A stretch of DNA of 64,000 nucleotides from RGDT01 sp964630925 (GCA_964630925.1 CAZVZK010000001.1:182840-246839), one strand, 5' to 3'. Counted from the first letter of the stretch, positions 47,415 to 56,809 are shown. Notes: a model not told the origin generated them from the sequence alone. Numbers and translations are program-made.

Positions 47415-48818
47415 TCAGCCCGCGCTGTCGTGGAACGGCCGGACGACCCACGGGCTCGTTCGGCGGTCGATGAGGAGGTGATAGTTCCCCCGCGATAGGA
47501 TGCTCAGGCCAACCCCTTTGTGGGCCGGCGCCCAGCCGGCGCCCGTGAAGCACACATTCCGGTCCTCCACCGGGCACCAGCGCCAGTTGGTGTGATTAAC
47601 CTCCCGCTCGCTCACCTGGAGGAGGTACTCCATCGGCCCGCCGTCCGCCGCGTCCAGCTCGACGCGGACGCAGTCGGACTGGTTCACCCACGGGTAGCCG
47701 CCCACCTTCCACCCCGTGCAGCGGTTCCACCAGTAGTCGTACGTGGCGCTCGGCTTCGGCCAGGTCCCCGCCCATTCCTCGACGGCTTCACGGAGGGCGT
47801 CGTTCTCCGGCACGTCGTCGCTCACCGGGTACTCGGTGATCAGCTCGGGGTAGATGCGCGACGGCGTGGGGACGTACCCACGGAGCTCGCCTGTCTCCGC
47901 CACGGGCGGCTCACGGCGTGGCGACTTCACGACGGCGGAATCTCGCCAGAAGACGAACGGCTCCGGGGCGTTCATCCCGGTCATGTGCGGGCACCAGAAC
48001 ACCTGCATGAGGTCGGCGCCGCCGGGGAACGCGACGCCGGGCAAGTCGCGCCGGTTGAGCTGGATCAGGGGGACGAGGGGCACCTTCGACCAGTCAGCGG
48101 GGAGCGGCCCCCACCACCGGGCGAAGTCCGGCTCGACGGTCACGCCTCGCGCCGTCGGCCACGGCTCGTCGTCGGGCCAGAGGAACAGTCCGCCGATCTT
48201 GCTGTCCGCCGACCCCGATGCCTCTCCGGACCGTGGATGCAGCCGGACCGCCGTCCGGGCGTGGGCGGCGTAATCGGGGTCGAGAGCCGCCACGTCGAAC
48301 GGCGGCGGCTGCGTCGTCAGCCGCCGGAACCGCGACACCCACGCCGGATTCAGCACGGCCCGCAGCCGGCGTTCACGGTCCGCGAGTGGCTCGAATGGCT
48401 GCCCGCTCCGCACCGCCCGCCCGAGGGCCACCTGCACGCGGAGGTATTCGGCGTGCGCGTCACCGGACTCCTCAAGCCAGTCGGCGTAGACGAGGCGGGT
48501 GACATCATCCCAGATCGAGGCGAGGGCCGACGCCTCCAGCCCCGCCTCACGGGGCGGCGGGGCGGCAAGCAACTCGGGCGTGACGATCGACCCCGTTGCG
48601 CGCCGGCCACGGAAGGAGAGGTCGGCGGGGGGGTACTCGTCGTACTCCATGCCGACGGAGAGCGACCCGTCGGCATGCTCCTCTCGGCGCTCACCGAAGG
48701 AGACGTGGACAGTCTTGCCGTCCGGCTCGATCTGCGACACGCGCCCGACCCGCCCGGCGTACTGGCCGCGCTGCGCGCGGACCTCGTCGCCGATCAGCAG
48801 GGGGACGAAATCGCCCAT
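47415..48818 (-). CDS. KOW-TIGR02996-DUF1963 protein
   Basis: 467 residues. The first 60 form a KOW/SH3-like segment (GDEVRAQRGQYAGRVGRVSQ). Residues about 100-170 resemble the TIGR02996 repeat-companion domain (LVYADWLEESGDAHAEYLRV), common in Gemmata-type planctomycetes. The C-terminal half looks like DUF1963/YwqG (SKIGGLFLWPDDEPWP, VPLIQLNRRDLPGVAFPGGA, LMQVFWCPHMTG). GGGGGAGG precedes ATG 48818. It is cytoplasmic; function is unknown, and DUF1963 proteins are often linked to toxin-immunity sets, though no toxin is nearby. Confidence 0.75.
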   Translation of the reverse strand: MGDFVPLLIGDEVRAQRGQYAGRVGRVSQIEPDGKTVHVSFGERREEHADGSLSVGMEYDEYPPADLSFRGRRATGSIVTPELLAAPPPREAGLEASALASIWDDVTRLVYADWLEESGDAHAEYLRVQVALGRAVRSGQPFEPLADRERRLRAVLNPAWVSRFRRLTTQPPPFDVAALDPDYAAHARTAVRLHPRSGEASGSADSKIGGLFLWPDDEPWPTARGVTVEPDFARWWGPLPADWSKVPLVPLIQLNRRDLPGVAFPGGADLMQVFWCPHMTGMNAPEPFVFWRDSAVVKSPRREPPVAETGELRGYVPTPSRIYPELITEYPVSDDVPENDALREAVEEWAGTWPKPSATYDYWWNRCTGWKVGGYPWVNQSDCVRVELDAADGGPMEYLLQVSEREVNHTNWRWCPVEDRNVCFTGAGWAPAHKGVGLSILSRGNYHLLIDRRTSPWVVRPFHDSAG

Positions 48819-48851
48819 GCTCGACCTCCCCCTTTGTGCATCGGGACGCCC

Positions 48852-49949
48852 TCACACGAGCGTTATCTCGTGCCCGCTCAGCCGCTCGTAGCCGCCCTCG
48901 GTGATCAGGTAGTTGTGCTCGATCCGTATCCCGCCGACGCCCGCCACATACTGCCCCGGCTCCAGCGTCACCACGTCCCCGGCCACCAACGTCTCCTCCG
49001 AGTGCCGCACGAAGAACGGCGCCTCCGGGTGCGTCAGCCCCAGCCCGTGCCCCGCGTGGTGCCCGAACGACTTCTCCGTCCCCGCCGCCACGAACACCCC
49101 ATTCACGGCGTCGTACACCGTCTGGCACGCCGCCCCCGCCTTCAGCTCCTTCTCCCCCGCCGCCATCGCCGCCATGCACAGGTCGTACAGCCGCCGCTGG
49201 TCGGCGTTGGGCTTGCCGCCCACGACCAGCGTGTTGGTGAAGTCGCTGCGGTATCCGTCGATCACGACGGAGTAGTCGAGGATGAACATGTCCCCGTCCG
49301 CCAGCACACGCGGCGTGGCCGCGCCGCCCCGCCTCTCCGGGCCGGGGCTGACGGCGAAATCGCCGTACACGATCACCGCCTTGCCCGCCTCGCGTGCGCA
49401 CACCGCCGACACGCCGGCGTACACGTCCAGCTCGGTCATCCCCGCCTTGATGTTCGCCCGCGCCCACGCGTGGCCGGCGTCCGTCGCCTTCATGCACCGC
49501 CGCATCAACGCCAATTCGTCCGTGTCCTTGGCACGCCGCATCCGCGCCAGTGTCCCTACCGCCGCCGCCGCGTAGGGGTCGCCGGGGCGGTCGTGGACGC
49601 GCATCCCCCCCGTCACGTTCGGGTTGACGCCCCCGAAGACGGCGAGCTGGCGCGGCCCCTTGCCCGCCGACTGACCGTCGTACCACGGCACGATCACCCG
49701 CTCGTCCACGTGCGCCGCCGCCGCGAAGGCCTTCAGCCGGTCGTCGTGCAGCAGCTTCGCGTGCCCGTCCTCGCGGACGATCAGCACGCCGCCGAAGCCG
49801 GCGTTCAGGCTGATCGGATCGACGCAGAAGTTGGCGAGGTAGTTGAGGTGGAGCGGGTCGGCGAGGCGGACGTGGTCGCCCTCGGGGCGCGGCTCCAACT
49901 GCTGCCAGAAGCGCTGCCGGCGCGAACGGCACCCCTCGGCGGTGAGCAT
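48852..49949 (-). CDS. M24 family aminopeptidase (Xaa-Pro type)
   Basis: 365 residues. The pita-bread metallopeptidase fold is shown by the metal ligands: FILDYSVVIDGYRSDFTNT (two Asp), HHAGHGLGLTHPEAPFF (His), VVTLEPGQYVAGVGG (Glu) and GIRIEHNYLITEGG (Glu). An N-terminal creatinase-like domain (about 1-130) is present. These enzymes remove an N-terminal residue preceding proline. It is cytoplasmic, with no signal peptide. It ends 33 bp from the neighbouring DUF1963 gene on the same strand. Confidence 0.9.
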   Translation of the reverse strand: MLTAEGCRSRRQRFWQQLEPRPEGDHVRLADPLHLNYLANFCVDPISLNAGFGGVLIVREDGHAKLLHDDRLKAFAAAAHVDERVIVPWYDGQSAGKGPRQLAVFGGVNPNVTGGMRVHDRPGDPYAAAAVGTLARMRRAKDTDELALMRRCMKATDAGHAWARANIKAGMTELDVYAGVSAVCAREAGKAVIVYGDFAVSPGPERRGGAATPRVLADGDMFILDYSVVIDGYRSDFTNTLVVGGKPNADQRRLYDLCMAAMAAGEKELKAGAACQTVYDAVNGVFVAAGTEKSFGHHAGHGLGLTHPEAPFFVRHSEETLVAGDVVTLEPGQYVAGVGGIRIEHNYLITEGGYERLSGHEITLV

Positions 49950-50017
49950 CGTGACCCCTCCCCGTGCCGGGCGACGGGGTCAGGCTAGACGCCGGCCACA
50001 CCCCCGGCAAGGCGGCG

Positions 50018-50614
50018 TCACCCGCCCGACGGGCTCAGCCCGAGGTCCTTCTCGACGAGGCCGAGGGCCGCCTGCCAGCGCCGGCGGACCGTCCTCTCGT
50101 CCACGCCGAACAGCTCCGCCACCCTCGCGCGCGTCCAGCCGTGGTAGAAGATCAGCCCGACCACCTCACGCTCCTCCGCGGGCAGACGCTCCACCGCCCC
50201 GTGGAACGCCGCCCAGGACTCCAGGTCCGCCCGGGCGTCCGCCTCGTCGAAGCCCGCCGGGTCCCCGGCCCCCAGCGCCACGCCGCCCCGCCGCTTCTCG
50301 GCCGCCGCCGCCCGCGCCAGGTCGAGCAGCTCGCGGCGGATCTGCATGGCGGCCAGGCCGAAGAACTCGCGCGTGGTGGCCGGCGGCGGGTCCAGCTCGC
50401 GCAGCGCCCGCATCAGGCGCACCACGCTGTTCTGGAGCACATCGAGGGTGTCATCCATGCCGCGCACCCGAGGGAACCCCCGCAGCATCTTGCGTGCGAG
50501 GGCCTCCAGACGCGGGTAGACCGCACGGAGCAGCTCGTCGGCCCCGGACGTGTCCCCGCCCCGCCAGCGCGCGACCCAGCCGTTGAGGTTGATCGAGTCC
50601 ATGCGAGGCCCCAT
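50018..50614 (-). CDS. ECF-type RNA polymerase sigma factor
   Basis: 198 residues. Region 2 has RVRGMDDTLDVLQNSVVRLM and REFFGLAAMQIRRELLDLAR. Region 4 has LPAEEREVVGLIFYHGWTRA and RVAELFGVDERTVRRRWQAA. This resembles the planctomycete-expanded ECF groups that often act near protein kinases. No anti-sigma gene adjoins it. Two starts are possible (50614, or 50602 giving MDSINLNGW). It precedes the GGDEF regulator by 51 bp in the divergent sense of reading order, on the same strand. Confidence 0.88.
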   Translation of the reverse strand: MGPRMDSINLNGWVARWRGGDTSGADELLRAVYPRLEALARKMLRGFPRVRGMDDTLDVLQNSVVRLMRALRELDPPPATTREFFGLAAMQIRRELLDLARAAAAEKRRGGVALGAGDPAGFDEADARADLESWAAFHGAVERLPAEEREVVGLIFYHGWTRARVAELFGVDERTVRRRWQAALGLVEKDLGLSPSGG

Positions 50615-50665
50615 TGTGTCCGCTCACTGCTCATGATACGAACACGCCCCGCCGCGGGGCCGGCG

Positions 50666-51724
50666 TCAGACGGCGGCCACCGGGCCGGCGAGCGGCGCCG
50701 CCGGCTGGAACAGCCGCACCTCCGTGCGGTTGCGCCCGCCGGCCTTGGCGTTGCCGAGCGCCTCCGCCGCCATCTTCAGCAGGGCGGGCGCGTCATCCGG
50801 GCCCGCGGCCGTCCCGTCGGCCACTACGAACCCCGCCGACACCGTGATCCTGATGGGTCGGCCGTCGTAATAGATCGGCGTCGCCTCCACCGTCGAGCGG
50901 ATACGCTCGGCCAGCACCAGCGCCCCGTCGAGGTTCATCTCGCGGGCCAGCACGAGGAACTCCTCCCCGCCGACCCGCCCGACGCTATCGACCTCACGCA
51001 CGCACGACGCGATGATCCGCGCCAGGCCACGCAACGCCTCGTCCCCGCCCGTCTGGAGGTACTCGGTGTTCACGCGCTTGAAGTGGTCGGCGTCGATGTA
51101 CCCCAGCGCCAGCCCGCCCGAGTAACGCGACAGGCGTTTCAGCTCGAAACGCAGAAGGTCGTCCATCGCCCGGCGGTTGAGCAGGCCGGTCAGCCCGTCG
51201 GTGAGGGCGAGCCGCTCCAGCTCGCGGTTGCGCTGCTCCAGGAGCGCGTTGGCGTCGCGCAGCTCGGACGTCCTCTCGCCGACACGCCGCTCCAGCTCGC
51301 GGTTGAGCGCCTTCAGCTCCTCCATCAGCTCGTCGCGGCGGCGCTCCAGGGCGCGTTTGTCGGCGGCGTTGCGGAGGACTTGCAGGAGGTCGGGGGTGCG
51401 CCAGGGCTTGAGGAGGTAGTGGTAGACCTGGCCCTGGTTGATGGCCGAGACGGCGTCATCCAGCTCGGAGTAGCCGGTCATCAGGAGCCGCACCGTGTCG
51501 GGCCGGTTCTCCCGGGCCCACTGGAGGAGCTGGACGCCGGACCTCCGGGGCATGCGCTGGTCGGTCAGCAGGATGTCGATCGGCCGCGCGCGCAGGATCG
51601 CCTCGGCCTCGTCCGCGTTGGACGCCGTCACCACCTCGAACTCTGGCTCGAGGAGGCCGGCGAACGGTGGGAGCAGATAGGCCTCGTCATCGACGACGAG
51701 GAGTGAGCATCGTCCTGCGGGCAT
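50666..51724 (-). CDS. Response regulator with diguanylate cyclase (GGDEF) domain
   Basis: 352 residues. The receiver domain has the acidic pair LLVVDDE, phosphoacceptor Asp in DILLTDQRMPRRSG and the switch region MTGYSELDD. A coiled coil (about 115-165, LERRRDELMEELKALNRELE) links it to a GGDEF domain with the active motif VGGEEF and an inhibitory RxxD site (REVD) five residues before it. It should make cyclic di-GMP when phosphorylated and be subject to product inhibition. No histidine kinase is adjacent. There is no EAL domain. Confidence 0.92.
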   Translation of the reverse strand: MPAGRCSLLVVDDEAYLLPPFAGLLEPEFEVVTASNADEAEAILRARPIDILLTDQRMPRRSGVQLLQWARENRPDTVRLLMTGYSELDDAVSAINQGQVYHYLLKPWRTPDLLQVLRNAADKRALERRRDELMEELKALNRELERRVGERTSELRDANALLEQRNRELERLALTDGLTGLLNRRAMDDLLRFELKRLSRYSGGLALGYIDADHFKRVNTEYLQTGGDEALRGLARIIASCVREVDSVGRVGGEEFLVLAREMNLDGALVLAERIRSTVEATPIYYDGRPIRITVSAGFVVADGTAAGPDDAPALLKMAAEALGNAKAGGRNRTEVRLFQPAAPLAGPVAAV

Positions 51725-52363
51725 GGCAGTACTTTCGCGTCGGGCGGCCTCGTGCCGGAAGTGCTGACGGTCGTGCGGTCCTTTGCGCCGTCACCACAGA
51801 AACATAGCCCACGGGAGAACCGAAGGCCAGTTGTCTTCAATCAAGAGCGACGGGAGAATGGGAAGGAGGGCAGTGTGGGCGGCCAGATGCCCGGAGAATC
51901 GGCAAGAGGGGAAAGGGCGATTTTGTCCTCAAGAAAGCTTGATCCGGCCCTTCCGGCACTTTACAATGCACCCGCACGTCAGGAACGGGGGGGACACCCC
52001 TCCCGCCAGAACCCCACTCCGAAGGAGTCGGCCCCGGGGTTCGTACTGACCCCCACGGCAGGACGACGCTGGGGCCGCTCGATGGACCGAAGATTCGCCG
52101 GGGCCGGCACGCCGCGGGACGCGGCACGCCGGAACGAATGCGTTCGCCTCCCCCGAGACACGCCGAGCCGAATGAGCCGTACCAGAAGGGACAACTTCAG
52201 TCGTTGATTGCTCCCCTCGCTTCCCGGCTCAGGAAGCCCAAGGCGTTTTTTTTCGTATCCGCAGGCCCGAACGCCGGATTCGACGCGACGCCGCCCGTCG
52301 GCCCGCGCCCCGAATCCCTGTCGCCCCCAAGAACCGACCTCGACCCTAGCCGTGGGGACATGA
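51725..52363. other. 639-bp gap with promoter and long leader of a sigma-70 factor gene
   Basis: Between the divergent GGDEF and sigma factor genes. It holds a promoter at 51,939-51,967, a leader of almost 390 nt, and a weak hairpin (GCTTCC..GGAAGC at 52,219-52,237) followed 8 nt later by eight T. I see no credible coding region on either strand. Confidence 0.6.
51939..51967 (+). promoter_or_regulatory. Sigma-70-type promoter upstream of the sigma factor gene
   Basis: TTGATC (51,939-51,944) and TACAAT (51,962-51,967) are 17 bp apart. Transcription would start near 51,974. Confidence 0.6.
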
Positions 52364-53389
52364 ATGGCAATCAAGACGCGACGCCGCAAGCGCCAGGCCG
52401 CACCTTCCACGCCCAAGGAAGAGCCGCAGTCGGCCATGCCGACGACGATCTTCTCCTCCGACCTGCTCACGCCCGAGGAAGAACGCGAGCTGCTCGCCGG
52501 GTTCTGGGAGACCAAGAATGAGCTCGTCAAGGTCCTGCTCCGCCACTTCCCCCGCCTGAAGCAGATCAAGCCCGCCCTCGAACCGCTGCCCATGGCCACC
52601 TTCATCCGGGACAACTGCGGGGACGAGGCCCGCGCCATCGCCGCCATCCGCCGCCCGCACGACCGCTACATCCACCTCAAGCACCGCCTCGCCTCCGCCA
52701 ACATCCGCCTCGCCGCCCACGTCGCCAAACGCTTCCGCCACCACGCCCTCTCCTACGCCGACCTGTTGCAGGAGGCCGTCTGCGGCCTGATGCAGGCCAT
52801 CGACCGCTTCGACGTGAGCCACGGCACCCGCCTCGCCACCTACGCCACCTGGTGGATCAGGCAGACCCTCCAGATCGCCGTCGCACGCCAGAGCCACCTC
52901 GTCAGCCTGTCGCCGCACCACCTGCAGGAGCTGGGCCTCTTGCAGCAGGAGTCCGAGGCGTTGGCTCACGGCGGCAAGCACCTCCCCTCGCCGCAGGAGC
53001 TGGCCTCGCGCACCGGCAGCAGCCTGGAGCACCTGACCCACCTCCAGACCGCCACCCGCACCCCCGTGAGCCTGAACGCCGTCCTCGACGACGACAGCGA
53101 CTTCAAGCTCACCGAGGCGATGCCGGACAACGACAGCAGCGTCCAGCGCACCAACAGCGAGCGTCAGGAGGCCCTCCACTTCCTCATGGAGAACCTGCGC
53201 CCCCGCGAGCGCAAGGTCCTCGACCTGCGCTTCGGCCTGACGGGCAACGGCACGCACAGCCTGCGCCAGATCGGCCACCTCCTCCGCATCAGCAAGGAGA
53301 GGGTGCGCCAGATCCAGAACCGGGCGCTGGAGAAGTTGCGTTCGTCCGCTGAGCGCGTCGGCTGGGAGCCGAGCCTGCTGCTGGGCTGA
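52364..53389 (+). CDS. Sigma-70 family RNA polymerase sigma factor (group 2/3)
   Basis: 341 residues. A basic N-terminus (MAIKTRRRKRQ) precedes region 1.2-like helices, then region 2 (HRLASANIRLAAHVAKRFRH, SYADLLQEAVCGLMQAIDRF, ATYATWWIRQTLQIAVARQ), region 3 and region 4 (LRPRERKVLDLRFGLTGNGT, SLRQIGHLLRISKERVRQIQ). The region 2.4 and 4.2 residues fit recognition of primary-type promoters. It is too short for the housekeeping RpoD and lacks its acidic region 1.1, so an alternative sigma factor is likely. It has a long leader and its own terminator. Confidence 0.92.
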   Translation: MAIKTRRRKRQAAPSTPKEEPQSAMPTTIFSSDLLTPEEERELLAGFWETKNELVKVLLRHFPRLKQIKPALEPLPMATFIRDNCGDEARAIAAIRRPHDRYIHLKHRLASANIRLAAHVAKRFRHHALSYADLLQEAVCGLMQAIDRFDVSHGTRLATYATWWIRQTLQIAVARQSHLVSLSPHHLQELGLLQQESEALAHGGKHLPSPQELASRTGSSLEHLTHLQTATRTPVSLNAVLDDDSDFKLTEAMPDNDSSVQRTNSERQEALHFLMENLRPRERKVLDLRFGLTGNGTHSLRQIGHLLRISKERVRQIQNRALEKLRSSAERVGWEPSLLLG

Positions 53390-53411
53390 TCGTCTGCCAC
53401 ATCCGAATTCA

Positions 53412-53448
53412 CGGGGCAAGGGGACGGGCAACGCGCCTCCTTGCCCCG
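53412..53448 (+). terminator. Terminator after the sigma factor gene
   Basis: CGGGGCAAGG (53,412-53,421) pairs with CCTTGCCCCG (53,439-53,448); CTTCGTTTCT follows. Confidence 0.6.
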
Positions 53449-53468
53449 CTTCGTTTCTCGAAGGACTC

Positions 53469-54314
53469 ATGTCAAAAGATTGGCCGCGCCCAGGCTGGAC
53501 GCCGACGGGCCGCCCGGCCTCGGTGTTCTGCTTCATCCCCGGTGAGCCGCTTTCCGACGGCCTCCAGATCAGCCGATCACGCTACCATGTCGAGGGCGTG
53601 CCCGAGTCGCTGGCCCTCTCCGCTCACGCGCGTGCCGACTCCCCGGAGTGGTTCGCCGGCTTCTTCACCAGGCCTGGCCTGGGGTCTGGCATCGAAAAAG
53701 CGCTCGGCGCCTCCGCCACGGAAGTGATCGGGGCCGCGCGCGGGATCGTCGTCCGGGGCGAATTCCCCGACCCGCCGGACCTGGGGTATCTCCGCGACTC
53801 CGTCGGCGTCGTCTCCGCCCTCCTCGACGCGGGCGGGCTCGCCGTCCTCGATCTGCTCGCGTGTACGTGGTATTCGAAAGTGGACTGGCACGGCCGGTTC
53901 GTCGAGCGGACGGGCTTCCGGGTCGAGGACCATGTCGTCATCAACAGCTCGGACGACGATCACCTTCACCCCGGCCTGTGGGTACATACCCGCGGGATGC
54001 GGAAGTTCGGGCGGCCGGACTTCCAGATCAAGCATGTCCCCGGCCCCTGGCCCGACGACAACCCCATGATCCGAGCCTCCGGGCAGCTCCTGAATACCCT
54101 GGCCGCCCAGGCATGCCTCGGGACCGCTTACGGCGACGGGGAGACGGTGGCCTTTCCGGGCCAGCGCCGGCGCTGCACCTTCCGGCTTACGCCCGATGAC
54201 ATCGATTCTCTGTCCTGTCATTTCGGCAACGAGGTGTTGGAGATCGTGGATCTCGTCCGGGGCAAGCCGGGGGAGGGCCTGACGCACCTCCTCAGCGAGA
54301 TCGCTGGCCTGTGA
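53469..54314 (+). CDS. Hypothetical protein, cytoplasmic
   Basis: 281 residues, family not recognised. It has no signal peptide or membrane segment. Notable stretches are RGIVVRGEFPDPPDLGYLRD, AVLDLLACTWYSKVDWHGRF, VVINSSDDDHLHPGLWVHTR and HVPGPWPDDNPMIRASGQLL. The pattern of alternating beta strands and helices and the conserved-looking D/H residues could fit an immunity or DUF4261-type protein, but this is a guess. AAGGACTC precedes the ATG. It converges on the DUF4058 gene with a 7-bp gap. Confidence 0.7.
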   Translation: MSKDWPRPGWTPTGRPASVFCFIPGEPLSDGLQISRSRYHVEGVPESLALSAHARADSPEWFAGFFTRPGLGSGIEKALGASATEVIGAARGIVVRGEFPDPPDLGYLRDSVGVVSALLDAGGLAVLDLLACTWYSKVDWHGRFVERTGFRVEDHVVINSSDDDHLHPGLWVHTRGMRKFGRPDFQIKHVPGPWPDDNPMIRASGQLLNTLAAQACLGTAYGDGETVAFPGQRRRCTFRLTPDDIDSLSCHFGNEVLEIVDLVRGKPGEGLTHLLSEIAGL

Positions 54315-54321
54315 AAGCCCA

Positions 54322-55065
54322 TCATCCCCGCTCCAGCACGCCCCGCCACCGCACCGGCACCTCGGCGAACGCCGCCTGGTACGTCGCCTCCAGCGGCACG
54401 CCCACCCACAGCGGCGGGTCGAGGAACAGCGGCATCTCCGGCAACACGTCGCCCGGCCCGGCCGTCTCCATGAACGCCCGAACGACCAGCCCCGCGTCGT
54501 ACGACACCAGGACGAACGGCCTCGCCGGCGGCACCTCGCTCTCCTTCCCCTCGAACTCCTCCCAGATCGCCGCGTGCAGCCCGTGCGGGTCGCGTGGCCC
54601 CGGCGGGTGCAGGTCCACCACGAGGAGATTCACCCGCATCAGGAGCAGCTCGGCGGCCTTCTGGACGAACGACCGGACCGCCGTCACGCTCCCCTTGTTC
54701 CCGGGCGAGACGATCTCGACCATCGCCACCACCCGGTCCCCGCTCACGTGCCGGACGGCCACCGTCGAACGACGACGCTGCGAGAATGACCGGTCACTCA
54801 CGCCGGCCAGGGTGACACGCGGCTCGGCCAGGGCGGTCCCGCCCCCGCCGGCTCCGGACCTCGGGGGAGAGGTCGGCCCGGAGCCGTCGGGCCGGCCCTG
54901 GAGCGTCAGCACGTCAGGCCCGAATCCGGCCGCGTGCTGCTCGGCCAGCGCGTAATAGTCCTCCGGAAGTGCGCGGTTCAATGCATGCTTGACCGCAGAG
55001 ATCCACTCGTGGTGGAAGTCATGGAAGATCCCGTCGGGGACCCGCGTCCAGTCATGCGCCGGCAT
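54322..55065 (-). CDS. DUF4058 family protein
   Basis: 247 residues. The N-terminus MPAHDWTRVPDGIFHDFHHE and VKHALNRALPEDYYALAEQH are the family hallmark, followed by a nuclease-like core (MVEIVSPGNKGSVTAVRSFV, NLLVVDLHPPGPRD) that resembles the Uma2/PD-(D/E)XK fold. DUF4058 proteins are abundant in planctomycetes and cyanobacteria and have no established role. ATG 55065 is preferred to one five codons upstream because the family starts there. Confidence 0.85.
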   Translation of the reverse strand: MPAHDWTRVPDGIFHDFHHEWISAVKHALNRALPEDYYALAEQHAAGFGPDVLTLQGRPDGSGPTSPPRSGAGGGGTALAEPRVTLAGVSDRSFSQRRRSTVAVRHVSGDRVVAMVEIVSPGNKGSVTAVRSFVQKAAELLLMRVNLLVVDLHPPGPRDPHGLHAAIWEEFEGKESEVPPARPFVLVSYDAGLVVRAFMETAGPGDVLPEMPLFLDPPLWVGVPLEATYQAAFAEVPVRWRGVLERG

Positions 55066-55123
55066 GGCACGCCCTCCCACATCCCTCCGGGGGCTGACGC
55101 CCCCGGCTCGCCCAGTTCGGCGA

Positions 55124-56056
55124 TCACTTCTTCTCCAACAGCTTGAGCGCGTCCTCGGCGGCGCTCTTGAGGTTCTCGCTCACGTCCTTCTCCGCCGCGA
55201 CGGCCTTGAGCGCCGCGATCACCTCGGCGCCGCCGTCGCCCAGCCGCGCCAGGGCGTTGCACGCCTGGATACGCACGTCCCTGCTCTTGTCGCCCTTCAC
55301 CAGTTTCACGAGGGCGCCCGCCGCCGGCTTCGCGTCCTCACCCAGTTTGGCGATGGAGGCGGCCGCGTTCAGCCGCACGTCCTGCTCCTTGTCCCCCAGC
55401 GCCTTCATCAGCGCCGGCAGGGCCGGCTTGCCCACGATGGCCAGCGCCAGGACCGACTCGACGCGCACGTCGTCGTCCTTGTCCTCCGACCCCTTCACCA
55501 GCTCCGCCAGCGCCGGCTCGCCGATCCGCCCAAGCGTCTGCGCCGCCAGCGACCGCGTCTCCTTCTCCTGCAACGCCGCCGCCAGCTCCTTGATCGCCGC
55601 CGCCGCGGCCTTCGGCATCTTCCCCAGCGCCTGGGCCGCGTGCGGCCCGACCTCCTTCTCCTTGAGCGCCGCGGCCAGCAGGGCGACGGCGTCCTTGGCC
55701 TCCTCGCCCAGGGACGCGAATGTGTCGCAGACGATGCAGCGCACCTCCTGCTCCTTCTCGTTCTTCAGGACGTGGATCAGGCCGGGGATCGCCGCCTTCG
55801 CCTCCATCCCCATCTGCTTGATGGCGAAGACGGCGTAGGCGCGCACCTTCGCCTCCTTGTCGTTCTTGGCGGCGGCGACCAGCGGCTTGATGGCCTCCTT
55901 CGCCTCGGGGCCGAGGTTGGCCAGCTCGCGGGCCGCCAGGATGCGCGTCTCCTTCTTGTCGGCGCCGAGCTGGCGGATGTACTTGGCGATCTTCTCGTCG
56001 TCGGCCCGGCCCAGTGCGGCGGCCGTCACGACGAGTAGTGGCAGCAGATACTTCAT
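55124..56056 (-). CDS. Secreted HEAT-repeat protein
   Basis: 310 residues. A short signal peptide (MKYLLPLLVVTAAALGRA) is followed by about seven HEAT/PBS-lyase-type helical repeats, for example AARELANLGPEAKEAIKPLV, VRLNAAASIAKLGEDAKPAA and VRIQACNALARLGDGGAEVI, spaced by about 36 residues. It is Lys/Glu/Ala-rich throughout. Such proteins act as protein-binding scaffolds; its partner is unknown. It lies 15 bp after the HAD gene on the same strand, probably cotranscribed. Confidence 0.87.
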   Translation of the reverse strand: MKYLLPLLVVTAAALGRADDEKIAKYIRQLGADKKETRILAARELANLGPEAKEAIKPLVAAAKNDKEAKVRAYAVFAIKQMGMEAKAAIPGLIHVLKNEKEQEVRCIVCDTFASLGEEAKDAVALLAAALKEKEVGPHAAQALGKMPKAAAAAIKELAAALQEKETRSLAAQTLGRIGEPALAELVKGSEDKDDDVRVESVLALAIVGKPALPALMKALGDKEQDVRLNAAASIAKLGEDAKPAAGALVKLVKGDKSRDVRIQACNALARLGDGGAEVIAALKAVAAEKDVSENLKSAAEDALKLLEKK

Positions 56057-56071
56057 GAAAATGCCCCCGTG

Positions 56072-56722
56072 TCAGAGGAGGTCGGACAGCTTGGTCTTGC
56101 CGTCGATCAGGATGGCGTGCAGGCCGGCGGCCCGTGCCCCCTTGTAATCGTTCTCGGGGTCGTCGCCGACGAGGAGGACCTCGTGCGGCTGCGTGTCCCA
56201 GCCGACCAGGCCGTGGAAGAAGCCCGGCGCCGGCTTGCGCCACCCCACCAGCGAGCTGACCACCACGGGCACGTCCGCCAGGTTGGGCATGTGGCGGGCG
56301 AGGTCGATCAGGCGGCGGTCGAAGTTGGACGCGATGCCGACCTCGATCCCGCGTGTCCGCAGCGTGGTGAACAGCTCGCCCAGCCCGGGCGCCATCCGCC
56401 AGTTGGCCGGGTCGGCGAAGTGCCCCCAGAGGTGGACGAAGCAGGCATCCGGGTCGGACACGTCGGGCAACACTTCGGAGACGATGGCCCGCCAGCGCTC
56501 CGCCTCGCGGGCCTCGCTGGTGCGGTACTCCTGCGTCGCGTCGAACGCCTCCTGGGCCGCGAAAGCCGCCTTGAAGCGCCTGTCGGCCTCGTACGCCGTG
56601 ACGGCGGAGCCGAAGCGCTGCCCGGCGCGGAAGTACGCGCCGCCGGGCGTCGGCTCCGGGAAGAGGACCGTGCCGACCGCGTCGAAGAAGACCCGTTTCA
56701 CTCCGCCGGGGATCAGGCCCAT
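56072..56722 (-). CDS. HAD-superfamily hydrolase
   Basis: 216 residues. Motif I is FFDAVGTVLFP: the nucleophile Asp is present but the second Asp of the common DxD is Val, as in the HDHD3-like branch. Motif II is in VGIASNFDRRL, motif III Lys in VGWRKPAPGFFHGLV and motif IV VLLVGDDPENDYKGARAAG. A helical cap lies between. The acid/base Asp being absent makes ordinary phosphatase activity uncertain. The start at 56722 is the last ATG before motif I; the longer frame overlaps dapA's upstream region antisense. Confidence 0.83.
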   Translation of the reverse strand: MGLIPGGVKRVFFDAVGTVLFPEPTPGGAYFRAGQRFGSAVTAYEADRRFKAAFAAQEAFDATQEYRTSEAREAERWRAIVSEVLPDVSDPDACFVHLWGHFADPANWRMAPGLGELFTTLRTRGIEVGIASNFDRRLIDLARHMPNLADVPVVVSSLVGWRKPAPGFFHGLVGWDTQPHEVLLVGDDPENDYKGARAAGLHAILIDGKTKLSDLL

Positions 56723-56809
56723 CGGGGCATGATACCGGAACTGTTCGCGGGCGTCGCGGCGCGGTAGAAAACAGGCTGTGGCCGATCCGCGAGACAAGGG
56801 CACGCAGCG

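Noticed and set aside
52219..52253. Attenuator in the leader of the sigma factor gene
   Set aside because: The stem is only 6 bp and the T run starts 8 nt after it, so it does not meet the usual form; recorded only as a weak hairpin.
51979..52647. Minus-strand frame of 222 codons in the sigma factor leader
   Set aside because: It extends antisense into the sigma factor gene, is Ser/Arg-rich without motifs, and opposes a good promoter.
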